A stretch of 64,000 nt of DNA from JBOFLG01 sp051657745 (lineage in GTDB: Bacteria > Actinomycetota > Actinomycetes > Actinomycetales > Dermatophilaceae): contig JBOFLG010000072.1 of assembly GCA_051657745.1 (NCBI GenBank), positions 9,965-73,964 on the forward strand, in the 5' to 3' direction. The notes beneath the pieces are model-generated. The model was not told the origin of the DNA. It did not search any database and saw nothing but the letters and a program-made list of their open reading frames with translations. Positions 24,788 to 36,500 of the stretch are shown here, piece after piece. The translations under genes and the position numbers were made by a program. Within the stretch, counting starts at the first letter, position 1, and every line of letters begins with the position of its first letter.

Positions 24788-27190
24788 TCAGGAGGGGAGA
24801 CCGTCGCAGGTGTCGATGACCGCGCTCACCACCTGGCCGACGCGGGCCGGTGGCAGCGGCCGCTCATCGGGCCCGGTGAGATAGAACGTGTCGAGGGTCT
24901 GGCCCGCATAGGTCGCGATGTGCGCCGAGCGGACCGAGACGCCCGCCCGCGCGAGGGTGACACCGAGCTCGTGCAACAAACCCGGGCGGTCCTCAGCCCG
25001 CACCTCGAGCACGGTCGCATCGCTACTGGCCCCGGGAACCACGAGGGCGCGGGCTTGTCCAGGAGTGCCGAGCCCAGAGCGTCCCGACGGCCGGGCGAGA
25101 TGAGCGCGGCGCCGGTCGAGGGTCTGCAACGGGCCCCGGTCGTTGCGTCCAAGCCGAGCCAGTCCGCGAGCGATCCGGTCCGGGTCGGGTACGGCACCGC
25201 TCGGCGACTCCACATGCCACTCGTTGGCAGCCAGCCCGTCGACGGTGCGCAGGATGGCGGTGCGCACCGTATGCCCCTCAGCGGCAAGCAGCCCGGCGGT
25301 GTCGGCGAACAGCCCGACCCGGTCGCAGTCGGCGATATCAAGCCGGTGGCTCCCGCCGGAGGAGATGACCCGCACATGTGGCTTCCCGTCACGAACCTCG
25401 GTAGCCACGTCCGGGTCGAGGGCCCGGGCGGCCACCTCATCCGCACCAGGCGCCGGCGCCGGGCGCCCGTCGGCTCCGGACACCGCGTCGAGTCGATCGC
25501 GAACAGCCTGCGCCAGCTGGTCCAGAAGCGTTGCGCGCCAGTCGGTCCAGGCGAGCGGGCCGGCGGCCGAGGCGTCCGCCTCGGTGAGCGCGAGCAGCAA
25601 CTCGAACAGATCCCGGTCGCCACCGACCGCCGCCACTGCGGCATCAACGGTCCGAGGGTCTTGATGGTCCCGGCGGGTGGCCAGACCGATCAGGGTGAGG
25701 TGCTCCCGCACGAGGGTCACCACCACTTCCGCGTCCCGCTCACCGTAACCCCAGCGGGTAGCCACCGACCGGGTGATCTCGGCGCCGGTGGACGAATGAT
25801 CGTGCGCGCCACGCACCTTGCCGATGTCATGGAGCAGGGCCGCAACCAGCAGCAGGTCAGGCCGCGACACCCGACGCACCAGGCCAGCAGCGCGCACGAC
25901 AGTTTCGACCAGGTGCCGGTCAACGGTGTGCCGGTGCACCGCGCTGCGCTGCGGCCGGGAGCGCACCGCAGACCACTCCGGCAGCCAGGTGTCAATGATG
26001 CCGACCTGGTCGAGCCCTTCCCACACCGTCACCAGACCTGGTCCACTCGCAAGCAGGTCGCCAAGCAGGTCACGAAGGGTCGCGGTCCAGGTGGCCGGCA
26101 GCGGCGGAGCGCCCTGCGCCAGGTTGTCCAACGTCGCCGGCGCCACCGATAGGCCCGCCCGCGCCGCCACCACCGCGGCGCGGAACGGCATCCCGGCGTC
26201 ACTTTCGGCGAGCCGAGCCGAGCCGAGCACGACCTCGCCGTCACTGGCGAACAGGCCGTGACCCAGCGGCGTCATCTGCGGCCTGCGCGGACCGACCCGC
26301 AACGTGCGGGCGCGTTGCGACTGTCCCGCACGGCGCAGGGTGCCATCGAGCGAATAGGCAACCAGCCGACCAGCGGTGGCGACCGCAGTAAGCAACTCGT
26401 CGGCATCCTGATGGCCGAGCAGCGCAGCGACCGAGTCGTGGTCATTTCGAGCTAGGCGGTCCCGGCCGCGACCGGTCACCACGTGCACGGCGTCGCGGAC
26501 GTCCAGCAACAGGTCGTGCGCCGAGTCGACCCGGCCGTGCGGCCGGTCGGCGAGCCACGCCTCCGTGAGCGCGGCGAGAATCGTCATATCGCGCAGGCCC
26601 CCGTGCGACTCCTTCAACTCGGGCTCGAGCGACTGGGCAAGGTCGCCCTGGCGCTGGTGCCGCGCCGACACCACCTCGACCAGCTGCGGCAGCCGCTTCC
26701 GCGCGTTGCCGCGCCAATCGTGGGCCACCGTGGCCCGTGCCGCCGAGACGATCTCGTCATCGCCGGCGACCACCGAGAGATCGAGCAGCCCGACCGCCGC
26801 GGTCAGGTCGTGTGCCGCGACCTGGCGGCACTGCGCCACCGTGCGCACCGCATGGTCGAGCCGCACCCCGGCATCCCAGATCGGGTACCACACGCGGTCG
26901 GCGAGCGCCGTGAGCTCCTTCGCCGGAAGCGAACGATCGGAGTGCAGGATGACGAGGTCGTAGTCACTCAGTGGGCCGGCGTCGCCCCGGCCCAGACCCC
27001 CGACGGCGGCGAGCGCAACCCCCTCGGGTCGAGCCCCGCCGGTGGCCTCCTGCCAGACCTCGTCGAGCCACGATCGGTTGAAGGCGGACAGCGCCCTGCG
27101 GCGGGACCGGCCGGCACCTGCGACGGCGAAGTCGCGGGTGCCGGCCAGATCGAGCCTCCGGGAGCCGATTCCGCTCGAGGAGGTGGACAT
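24788..27190 (-). CDS. glnD: bifunctional PII uridylyltransferase/uridylyl-removing enzyme
   Basis: GlnD senses glutamine and modifies PII; in actinobacteria the modification is adenylylation. The 800-residue protein has a nucleotidyltransferase domain (VGGLGRGDAGPLSDYDLVIL), a GlnE-like helical region (LEPELKESHGGLRDM), an HD domain (ALLHDIGKVRGAHDHSSTGAE) and C-terminal ACT domains (LEVRAEDRPGLLHELGVTLARAG). The ATG at 27190 lies 4 bases after the glnB stop and is preferred over an upstream ATG inside glnB. It is the last gene of amtB-glnB-glnD. Confidence 0.96.
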   Translation of the reverse strand: MSTSSSGIGSRRLDLAGTRDFAVAGAGRSRRRALSAFNRSWLDEVWQEATGGARPEGVALAAVGGLGRGDAGPLSDYDLVILHSDRSLPAKELTALADRVWYPIWDAGVRLDHAVRTVAQCRQVAAHDLTAAVGLLDLSVVAGDDEIVSAARATVAHDWRGNARKRLPQLVEVVSARHQRQGDLAQSLEPELKESHGGLRDMTILAALTEAWLADRPHGRVDSAHDLLLDVRDAVHVVTGRGRDRLARNDHDSVAALLGHQDADELLTAVATAGRLVAYSLDGTLRRAGQSQRARTLRVGPRRPQMTPLGHGLFASDGEVVLGSARLAESDAGMPFRAAVVAARAGLSVAPATLDNLAQGAPPLPATWTATLRDLLGDLLASGPGLVTVWEGLDQVGIIDTWLPEWSAVRSRPQRSAVHRHTVDRHLVETVVRAAGLVRRVSRPDLLLVAALLHDIGKVRGAHDHSSTGAEITRSVATRWGYGERDAEVVVTLVREHLTLIGLATRRDHQDPRTVDAAVAAVGGDRDLFELLLALTEADASAAGPLAWTDWRATLLDQLAQAVRDRLDAVSGADGRPAPAPGADEVAARALDPDVATEVRDGKPHVRVISSGGSHRLDIADCDRVGLFADTAGLLAAEGHTVRTAILRTVDGLAANEWHVESPSGAVPDPDRIARGLARLGRNDRGPLQTLDRRRAHLARPSGRSGLGTPGQARALVVPGASSDATVLEVRAEDRPGLLHELGVTLARAGVSVRSAHIATYAGQTLDTFYLTGPDERPLPPARVGQVVSAVIDTCDGLPS

Positions 27191-27194
27191 CGGT

Positions 27195-28930
<1,736 letters not shown>

Positions 28931-28976
28931 GACGGACCAGGGTGAGCCCGAGCGGTTTCGCCGCCCGTGCCCCAAC

Positions 28977-29023
28977 GTTTCGGCGATGTTGCATCAATGG
29001 CGCGAATGTAAGCATTGTGTTTC
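28977..29023 (-). promoter_or_regulatory. possible GlnR-like half-sites upstream of amtB
   Basis: On the minus strand, GAAAC (29023-29019) is followed after 6 bases by CTTAC (29012-29008), and a further GAAAC lies at 28981-28977. The actinobacterial GlnR box is built from GTnAC and GAAAC elements 6 bases apart, in front of amtB-glnB-glnD in other genera. The match is partial, the first base of the GTnAC-like element being C, and only one pair is well spaced. Confidence 0.3.
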
Positions 29024-29070
29024 ACGCCGCCGATCATCTCGCCCCAGGGGCCGCGCACGGCTGGCCGCTC

Positions 29071-30249
29071 CTACTCGAGGATGGCGTCAACGAATGCCTC
29101 AGGGTCAAACGGCGCCAGGTCGTCGGGGCCCTCCCCGAGGCCGACCAACTTGACCGGAACACCGAGCTCGCGTTGCACCGCGACCACAATTCCGCCCTTC
29201 GCGGTGCCGTCCAACTTGGTGAGCACGATCCCGGTGAGGCCCACCACCTCACGGAACACCGTCGCCTGGCGAAGTCCGTTCTGGCCGGTCGTGGCGTCGA
29301 GCACGAGCAGGACCTCGTCGACCGGGCTCTGCTTCTCGATGACCCGCTTGACCTTGCCCAGCTCGTTCATCAGGTTTGTCTTGTTCTGCAGCCGGCCCGC
29401 GGTGTCGACAACCACCACATCCGCCTCCACCTCGGCGGCAGCCTTCACCGCGTCGAACGCGACGGATGCCGGGTCCGCACCGTCGCGGTCGGACCGCACC
29501 GTCGGTACCCCGACCCGCTCGCCCCAGGTCTGCAACTGGTCCGCGGCGGCCGCACGAAAGGTGTCAGCCGCGCCAAGCACCACATCCTTGTCTTCGGCGA
29601 CCAGGAGCCGGGCGAGTTTGCCGACCGTCGTGGTCTTGCCCACGCCGTTCACCCCGACGACGAGGACACACGCCGGCCGGCCGTCCACCCGGGCTGACAC
29701 CACGGACCGGTCCACGTTCGGCCCGACCAGCCGGAGCAACTCCTCCCGGAGCCACGCGCGCGCGGTGTCCTCGTCGATGGTGCCTCCTGCGGCCACCCGG
29801 ATACGCAGGGCCTCGACCAGTTGAGTGCTGGCGGCGACCCCGAGGTCGGCCGCGAGCAGGGTGTCTTCGACGTTCTCCCACACCGCATCGTCCAACGTGC
29901 CGCCGGACAACAGGGCGAGCAAGCCCTGGCCGAGCGCGGTGTTCGACCGCGCCAGCCGCATCCGAAGCCGACCGAGCCGGCCGGCCGGAGCGTCGGGACG
30001 ATCGAGCGTGGCCGTCGACCCCGGCGGCACCGCGGCGGCCGGTTCGGCACCGTTGACCCCACCGGCCACCACGGGCTGTTCACCGGTGGCGACCGCTGCG
30101 TCATCCGCAGCCCGACCGGTGAGCGGCGGTGCCGAGCGCCTCGAGCGGGCAGCACGGCCGCGAACCAGCGCGAGCCCACCCCCACCGACCACGACAAGGA
30201 CGACCAAGGCGATGGCGAGGTACTCCCCCACGCTGTCGACGGCGCTCAT
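29071..30249 (-). CDS. ftsY: signal recognition particle receptor FtsY
   Basis: FtsY is the membrane-side GTPase that receives Ffh-bound ribosomes. The 392-residue protein has an N-terminal hydrophobic segment (YLAIALVVLVVVGGGGLALV), a linker rich in Ala/Pro/Gly, then the NG domain with VLVVGVNGVGKTTTVGKLAR, VVVVDTAGRLQNKTNLMNELGK and IVLTKLDGTAKGG. The N-terminal transmembrane anchor, absent in E. coli, is common in actinobacteria. It lies 140 bases upstream of amtB on the same strand. Confidence 0.97.
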   Translation of the reverse strand: MSAVDSVGEYLAIALVVLVVVGGGGLALVRGRAARSRRSAPPLTGRAADDAAVATGEQPVVAGGVNGAEPAAAVPPGSTATLDRPDAPAGRLGRLRMRLARSNTALGQGLLALLSGGTLDDAVWENVEDTLLAADLGVAASTQLVEALRIRVAAGGTIDEDTARAWLREELLRLVGPNVDRSVVSARVDGRPACVLVVGVNGVGKTTTVGKLARLLVAEDKDVVLGAADTFRAAAADQLQTWGERVGVPTVRSDRDGADPASVAFDAVKAAAEVEADVVVVDTAGRLQNKTNLMNELGKVKRVIEKQSPVDEVLLVLDATTGQNGLRQATVFREVVGLTGIVLTKLDGTAKGGIVVAVQRELGVPVKLVGLGEGPDDLAPFDPEAFVDAILE

Positions 30250-30381
30250 GGTCTCATCCTCGCAGCCGGGTCCGGCTCACCCAAACATGCGGACAATGGC
30301 GTGTCCGTGCGGATGACGCACCGATCAGCCAGCCGGCCGGCCCGCGCCCGACGAACGGCGCCGACCCAGGAACGACATCGG

Positions 30382-32334
30382 TCAGAAGATGCGGACCCGC
30401 GCCTCCGGAGCCAGCCACATCCCGTCACGGTCGGTGACGCCAAACGCGTGGTGAAACTCATCGAGGTTGCGGGCCGCGTTGGCGCGCAGGTCCATCGGGC
30501 TGTGCGGATCGACAGCGAGCAGCCGCTCGGTTTCCTCGGGTCGGGACTTCCCACGCCAGATCTGAGCCCAGCCCTGGAAGAAGCGCTGTTCGCCGCTGAG
30601 CCCGTCGAGTTCGGGAGCAGGCTCCTCGCCCAGTGAAATTCGGTAAGCCAGGAGCCCGATGGTCAGGCCGCCGAGGTCCCCGATGTTCTCGCCGACCGTG
30701 AGCGCCCCGTTGACCTGGTGGCCCGGCGCGTCGCGGCTCTCCAACTGCCCAAACTGGGCGATCAGCGAGTCGGCGAGCGTCTGGAATGCGGCACGGTCAT
30801 CCTCGGTCCACCAGTCGCGTAACAGACCGGTACCGTCGAACTGCGAGCCTTGGTCGTCAAAACCGTGCCCGATCTCGTGCCCGATGACCGCGCCGATGCC
30901 CCCGTAGTTGGCGGCGTCATCAGCATCGACGTCGAAAAACGGCGGCTGCAGGATCGCGGCTGGGAAGACGATCTCGTTCATCCCCGGGTTGTAGTACGCA
31001 TTGACCGTCTGCGGAGTCATGAACCATTCACCGCGGTCGACCGGGCCACCGAGCTTGGCCAGGCCCCGATCGACCTCGAACGCCGCGGCCCGGCGCACGT
31101 TGCCGACCAAGTCGCCGGGCTCGACGACCAGCGCCGAGTAGTCGCGCCAGGTATCGGGGTAGCCGATCTTCGGGGTGAACTGGTCAAGCTTCGCGAGCGC
31201 CTCGGCGCGGGTCGCCGGCCCCATCCACGGAACGCGGCTGAGGCTCTGCCGGAACGCCTCGACGAGGTTCGAGACCAGCGCAACCATCGCCGTCTTCGCG
31301 TGCGGCGGGAAGTAGCGATCGACGTACAACTGACCCACCGCCTCGCCCAGCGACCCCTCAACCAGGGTCACCCCGCGCTTCCACCGCTCACGGTTTTGGG
31401 GTACCCCGGAGAGGGTGCGCCCGTAGAACGCGAAGTTCTCCTCGACGACAGCGCTGCCCAAGTACGGTGCGGTGGCATGGGCGACCCGCCAGGCCAGCCA
31501 ATCCCGCCACGCCGGCATCGGCTCGCTGGACAGCGCCGCGGCCACCGCGCTCAGGTAGTCGGGCTGGCGCACGACGACGGCGTCGAAGGCGCCGGCCGGT
31601 GCCTGCATCCCGACGAGGTAGGACGCCCAATCGACCCCGGGTGACAGCGTGGCCAGACCTGCGCCGTCGACCAGGGTATAGGTCTTGACCGGGTCGCGGT
31701 TGGCCACGTTGTCCCAGTGGCCAGCGGCAAGTCGGGTCTCCACGCTCATCACTCGCTGCGCGGCGGCGTCGGGGTCGGGCCAGCCGACGAGGCTGAGCAT
31801 TCGGCCGATATGGCCCACGTACGCCTCACGCTTGGCCGCGTGCTGCTCCTCGCGGTAGTACGACTCGTCGGGTAGCCCGATGCCAGCCTGGTCGAGGTAG
31901 ACCACGTAGCGGTCGGGGTCGCGGTCGTCGGTGCTGATGATCGGGGTGACGATGCCATCCACTCCCGAGCGGGCCAGTTCCCCCAGCAGGCTCATGACCT
32001 CGGCGGATGACGCCACGCCGGCAACCCGCGTGAGATCAGCGCCGAGGGGTTCGAGCCCGCGGGCCTCGATCGTGGCCTCGTCAAGGAATGAGGCGTACAG
32101 GTCGCCGACCATCGCGGCCACCGAACCAGGCTCCGGCGAACCCGCCGTGACGTTCTCAATGATCGAACGCACCCGTTCCTCGGCGGCCTCGCGCAGCATG
32201 TCGAAGGTCCCGTACCGGCCGCGATCAGCCGGGATCTCGGTCTGCGCGAGCCAGTGCCCGTTGACATGGCCGAACAGGTCGTCCTGTGGCCGGACCGTGG
32301 GGTCGGACATGGAACGGTCGATACCGGAGATCAC
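30382..32334 (-). CDS. M13 family (neprilysin/PepO-like) zinc metallopeptidase
   Basis: The 650-residue protein has the M13 gluzincin signature GGIGAVIGHEIGHGFDDQGSQFD near residue 485 (two zinc His and catalytic Glu), the third ligand in TVGENIGDLGGL, the VNAYYNPGMNEIVFPA substrate strand and the C-terminal VDPHSPMDLRANAARNLDEFHHAF block. It has no signal peptide, so it should be cytoplasmic and degrade short peptides. The GTG at 32334 has AGGAGG 6 bases upstream; an ATG 8 codons later lacks such a site. Confidence 0.94.
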   Translation of the reverse strand: MISGIDRSMSDPTVRPQDDLFGHVNGHWLAQTEIPADRGRYGTFDMLREAAEERVRSIIENVTAGSPEPGSVAAMVGDLYASFLDEATIEARGLEPLGADLTRVAGVASSAEVMSLLGELARSGVDGIVTPIISTDDRDPDRYVVYLDQAGIGLPDESYYREEQHAAKREAYVGHIGRMLSLVGWPDPDAAAQRVMSVETRLAAGHWDNVANRDPVKTYTLVDGAGLATLSPGVDWASYLVGMQAPAGAFDAVVVRQPDYLSAVAAALSSEPMPAWRDWLAWRVAHATAPYLGSAVVEENFAFYGRTLSGVPQNRERWKRGVTLVEGSLGEAVGQLYVDRYFPPHAKTAMVALVSNLVEAFRQSLSRVPWMGPATRAEALAKLDQFTPKIGYPDTWRDYSALVVEPGDLVGNVRRAAAFEVDRGLAKLGGPVDRGEWFMTPQTVNAYYNPGMNEIVFPAAILQPPFFDVDADDAANYGGIGAVIGHEIGHGFDDQGSQFDGTGLLRDWWTEDDRAAFQTLADSLIAQFGQLESRDAPGHQVNGALTVGENIGDLGGLTIGLLAYRISLGEEPAPELDGLSGEQRFFQGWAQIWRGKSRPEETERLLAVDPHSPMDLRANAARNLDEFHHAFGVTDRDGMWLAPEARVRIF

Positions 32335-32437
32335 GAGCGTCCTCCTCGAAGACGGTGCGTCACTCGAACTCAGCTCGGAGGTGACGACTCGAACACCACG
32401 ACAGCGTCAGGGCTGAACCGCGGGCCGACGAACCTGG

Positions 32438-32695
32438 TCACGGCCGGCCGGAAACGCGGTCAGGCGTGGCCTGTGCCGACTCCAGGCGCATCCCCGCGGA
32501 CGCGGCGTGCCGCCCCGCGGGGCGGTGGTCCCGAGTGATGAGCGCCCGTGGGGCCTCGACCAGCCCGCCGACCACCGACTCGCCGCGTTCGGTGAGGAGG
32601 TCGCGACCGGACCGGCGCGCAGGAACCGCGACCACCGCAACGACCACGACAGCAAGCACAAGACAGGTGAGCAACCCGACAACCACGGTGACCAT
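32438..32695 (-). CDS. small single-pass membrane protein, function unknown
   Basis: This 85-residue protein begins with one transmembrane helix (VTVVVGLLTCLVLAVVVVAVVAV) followed by a basic, hydrophilic tail. It is divergent from the second signal peptidase gene with an 87-base gap, and upstream of the M13 gene on the same strand. I do not recognise a family. The clean helix and the position support a real gene; a chance GC-rich frame cannot be ruled out. Confidence 0.5.
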   Translation of the reverse strand: MVTVVVGLLTCLVLAVVVVAVVAVPARRSGRDLLTERGESVVGGLVEAPRALITRDHRPAGRHAASAGMRLESAQATPDRVSGRP

Positions 32696-32782
32696 GGGCT
32701 AAGGGTGTCAAGACGACGGACGCCGCGCCAAATCGGCGGACCGGCCAGGCAGTCGACAGGGATCGGAACTAGGGTGACTGCT

Positions 32783-33550
32783 GTGACCGTGCGCGCCACC
32801 CGGACCGAACGCGTGCCAGAGCCACCTCGATACCGGTTGCCATGGTTCACCGAAGTGTTACTCGCCATGGTCGCGGTGGCGCTCGTCCAAGGCCTCCTCG
32901 TGAAGCCCTTTGGGGTGCCCTCCCAGTCGATGGAGCAGACCCTCCGGATCGGCGACCGGATCATCGTCAACCGGCTCGACACCACGATGAACCGGGGCGA
33001 TGTCGTGGTGTTCGGCCACGGCGACGAGTGGGAGCAAACCCGGCGTCCGCCAGACCCCAGCTTCCTGGTGCGGATGCTGCGCATTTTCGGCGACATCTCG
33101 GGCATCGGGCCGAGCAATACGGCTTACACCGTCAAGCGGGTGGTGGGGCTCCCCGGTGAACGGGTCGCGTGCTGCACCGCCGACGGCCGGGTCACCGTCG
33201 GTACCGCGGCCCTCGCCGAGCCCTACATCTTCGAGGACCTGCCCTTCACTCCGGGTGAACTCGACTGTTCGTCATCCGAGCGCTCGATGCGCTGTTTCCC
33301 CGAGATCCAGGTGCCCACCGGCATGCTTCTCGTCCTCGGTGATCACCGGTCGGAGTCGGCGGACTCGGTGTTCGCCTGTCGCGGAGCGAGGGTGGGGCCC
33401 GAATGCGCTCGCCTCGTGCCGATCGACCGGATAGTCGGCTCGGTATGGACCCGGTTCTGGCCACTCGGCGAGATCGGCGGCATCGACTGCGCCTCCGGAA
33501 CGCGAAGTTGCGGTTCAGGCCGAGGCGGCAACGTCTCGGATGCGTTGTGA
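32783..33550 (+). CDS. second signal peptidase I
   Basis: This 255-residue S26 enzyme has an intact dyad: Ser49 in GVPSQSMEQTL and Lys118 in YTVKRVVGLPGE, plus LLVLGDHRSESADS. One transmembrane helix (LLAMVAVALVQGLLV) spans about 26-40. An insert rich in Cys (LDCSSSERSMRCFPE) precedes the last box. The GTG at 32783 with AGGG 8 bases upstream is used; another GTG lies 9 bases earlier. Its 3' end overlaps the convergent smc gene by 36 bases. It differs from LepB at 13.2-14.1 kb by a short cytoplasmic N-terminus. Confidence 0.93.
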   Translation: MTVRATRTERVPEPPRYRLPWFTEVLLAMVAVALVQGLLVKPFGVPSQSMEQTLRIGDRIIVNRLDTTMNRGDVVVFGHGDEWEQTRRPPDPSFLVRMLRIFGDISGIGPSNTAYTVKRVVGLPGERVACCTADGRVTVGTAALAEPYIFEDLPFTPGELDCSSSERSMRCFPEIQVPTGMLLVLGDHRSESADSVFACRGARVGPECARLVPIDRIVGSVWTRFWPLGEIGGIDCASGTRSCGSGRGGNVSDAL

Positions 33551-36500
33551 CACCACCGTGGTGACCCCGTCGCCTCGCATCGAGACGCCGTACAACGCGT
33601 CACCGACCTCCATGGTGCGCTTCTGGTGCGTGATCACGACGAGCTGGCTGGAGTCGCGGAGTTCCTCAAACAGGGTGATCAGCCGCCCGAGGTTGGTGTC
33701 GTCGAGCGCCGCCTCCACTTCGTCCATGATGTAAAACGGGCTCGGCCGCGCCTTGAAGATGGCCACCAGAAGCGCCACCGCCACGAGTGACCGCTCACCA
33801 CCGGAGAGCAGACTGAGCCGCTTGACCTTCTTGCCCGGTGGGCGTGCCTCGACCTCGATGCCGGTGCTGAGCATGTCGTCAGGATCGGTGAGCACGAGCC
33901 TGCCGTCACCACCAGGAAAGAGCCGCTCGAAGACCCGCTCGAACTGCTCCTTCGTGTCGTAGAACGCCTCGCGGAACACCTGCTCGACCCGCTCGTCCAC
34001 TTCTCGGATGATGTCCAGCACGTCGCGTTTGGAGCGCGTGAGGTCGTCGAGCTGAGTAGCCAGGAAGGTATGCCGTTCCTCGAGGGCGGCGTACTCCTCC
34101 AGGGCCAGCGGGTTGACCCGGCCAAGAGCCTGAAGACCACGCTCCGCCCGACGCAACCGCTTCTCTTGCTCCCCGCGCACATAGGGCACTGCCTGAGGCA
34201 GCGCGCCATCGTCATCGTCGGGCCCGGCCACCCGCGGGACGTCGCGGTGCGGGCCATATTCCTCGGCGAGCACCTCCGGCTCGATTCCGAGCTCCTCGAT
34301 CGCCTTGGCGTTCAACTGCTCGATCCGAGCCACCTGGCGGGCTCGCGCCATCTCGTCGCGGTGCGCGGTGTCGGTGAGCTCGCGCAACTCGTCCTGGGCG
34401 CGCCCGAGCTGGTCGCGCAGCCCGGCGGCGAGGCGGTCGCGGTCGGCCCGTTCGGACTCGGCAGTGTCGCGCGCCGCCGTCGCCCGGGCCACGGAACCCT
34501 CGACCCGGGATACCGTCCACCCCGCCGCGGCATGAACCGCCCCGGCGATGGCCGCCTCCCGTCGGCGCCGTTCGCGACGTTCGCGCAGCCGCTCCCGGGC
34601 GGCGATCTCCCCCCGGGCCGCCGCCTCCAGCGACTCCGCGCGCCCCGCGAGGGCCCGAGCTCGCTCCTCGCGGGTCCGCAAGGTCAGGCGCAACTCTGTC
34701 TCTGCGGTGCGTGCGCGACTGGCCGCGAGCTCGAGCCGGTCGCGCTCGTCGGTCGACGGCTCCTCGATGCTCTCGGGCGCGGCCTGGGCCGCCTCACACC
34801 GGGCCACCAGCGCGGCACACTCCGCACGGTCAGCCTCGAGCGCGGCGCGAGCGTCCACGACGGCCTGCTCGGTGCGATCAGCCTCGGCGCTGGCAGTCCG
34901 CACCGCCGCCCCGAGGTGGCCCAGTCGCTCCGCGACCGCCGCCATCCGAGCATCGGACTCGTGCAACGCCTCCAGCGCCTGCTCGAGATCGCGGGCCGCC
35001 GCGGCAGCCTGCGCACGAGCATCCGCGAGAGCAAACCGCGTGCGTTCGGCCCGGGCCGCCGCATCGTCGACCTCGGCCCGGGCATCGTGCGCTGCCACCT
35101 CGACCTCGATCAGGCTCTGCGCGTCCCGGCTACCGCCCCGGGCGAACCCCGGCCCGAACACGTCGCCGTCCGCGGTGACCGCGGTGGTTCCTGGATACCG
35201 GGCTACCACCGCTGCGGCATGGGACGCGGTGGTGACGAAGGCGACCCGCTCCAACATCTGGTCGACGGCGGCTCGCACGACGTCCGGCGCCTGCACCACC
35301 TCCCGGGCCCACCGGCCGTCTCCGCCCAGGTCGGGCCACCCAGTCGGGTCCACGGGGTGCGCGGTGTCGCCGACGAGCAACATGGCGCGCCCACCGTCAT
35401 CCGCCCGGAGCGACTCCAGCGCGGCAGCCGCCTGACCGATGGCGGGGACGGCGAGCGCCTCCGAGGCCTGGCCGAGAGCAGCCGCGACGGAGACCTCGTA
35501 GCCGGGTTCGACGGCGAGCAGCGCGGCAACCCGGCCGATCACCCCGTGTGCCGGATCGGCGGCAGCGAGCAGGGTGGCGGCACCATCGCGCCGACGTAGC
35601 GAGAGCTCGAGCGCCTCGAGACGGGCACTCGCCGACGCACGGTCCCGCTCGGCATTCCGTTCGGTGCCGAGCAGTCGCTCGACCTCGGCCTCGGCCACAG
35701 CCGCGGCCCCGGATGCCGCCTCGAAGACAGTATCCAGCCCCTCCTCGCCCTCCTCATCGACCGCGACCGAGCCCTCGAGCCCGGTGAACTCGGCCTCGGC
35801 GGCGGCAGCCCGGTGGCGAGCCGCGGCGACCAAACCCTCGAGCCGACCGATCTCGGCCTCGCCCGCCTCGATCCGGCTGCGACGCGCGGCGACCTGGCCG
35901 GCCAACCGGGCCTGCCCCTCGCGCTGGTCGGCAGCGGCGCGGGCCACGCGGGACAGCCGACCCTGTTCCGCAGTCAGCGAGCTCTCGGCAGCCTCCCTCT
36001 CCGTGACCGCGTCGGCGAGCTCGGTCGTCGCTGCGGTGACCTCGGCGAGAAGCACAGCCTCCTCAGTGCGCGCCTGAGCCGCCTGCTGACGTAGTTCGTC
36101 CGGATCGCGTCCGGCGGTGGTCTCGTGCTGCTCGTCCTCGCCCAGCAGCCGCATCCGCTCAGCAGCGACCGACCGGGTGGACACCAGCCGGTCCCGCAGG
36201 CTGAGCAGCCGGACGAACCGTTCCTGGGCACGGGTCAGTTCGGGCGCAGCCTCGGCGGTCCGGTGCTCGACCTCGGTGAGCCGTCCGCGCACCTCGGCCA
36301 CGGCATCCTCGACACTCCTCCGGCGCTCGACCAGGGCAGTCTCGTCGGCCACCTCCTGCTCCAACTCCCCGGTGAGCCGCACGAGTTCGTCGGCAAGCAG
36401 ACGTAGCCTGGCGTCTCGGGCCTCAGCCTGGATGACGGCCGCCCGCCGCGCAGCCTCGGCCTGCCGGCCGAGTGGGCCGAGTTGGCGACGGATCTCCCCG

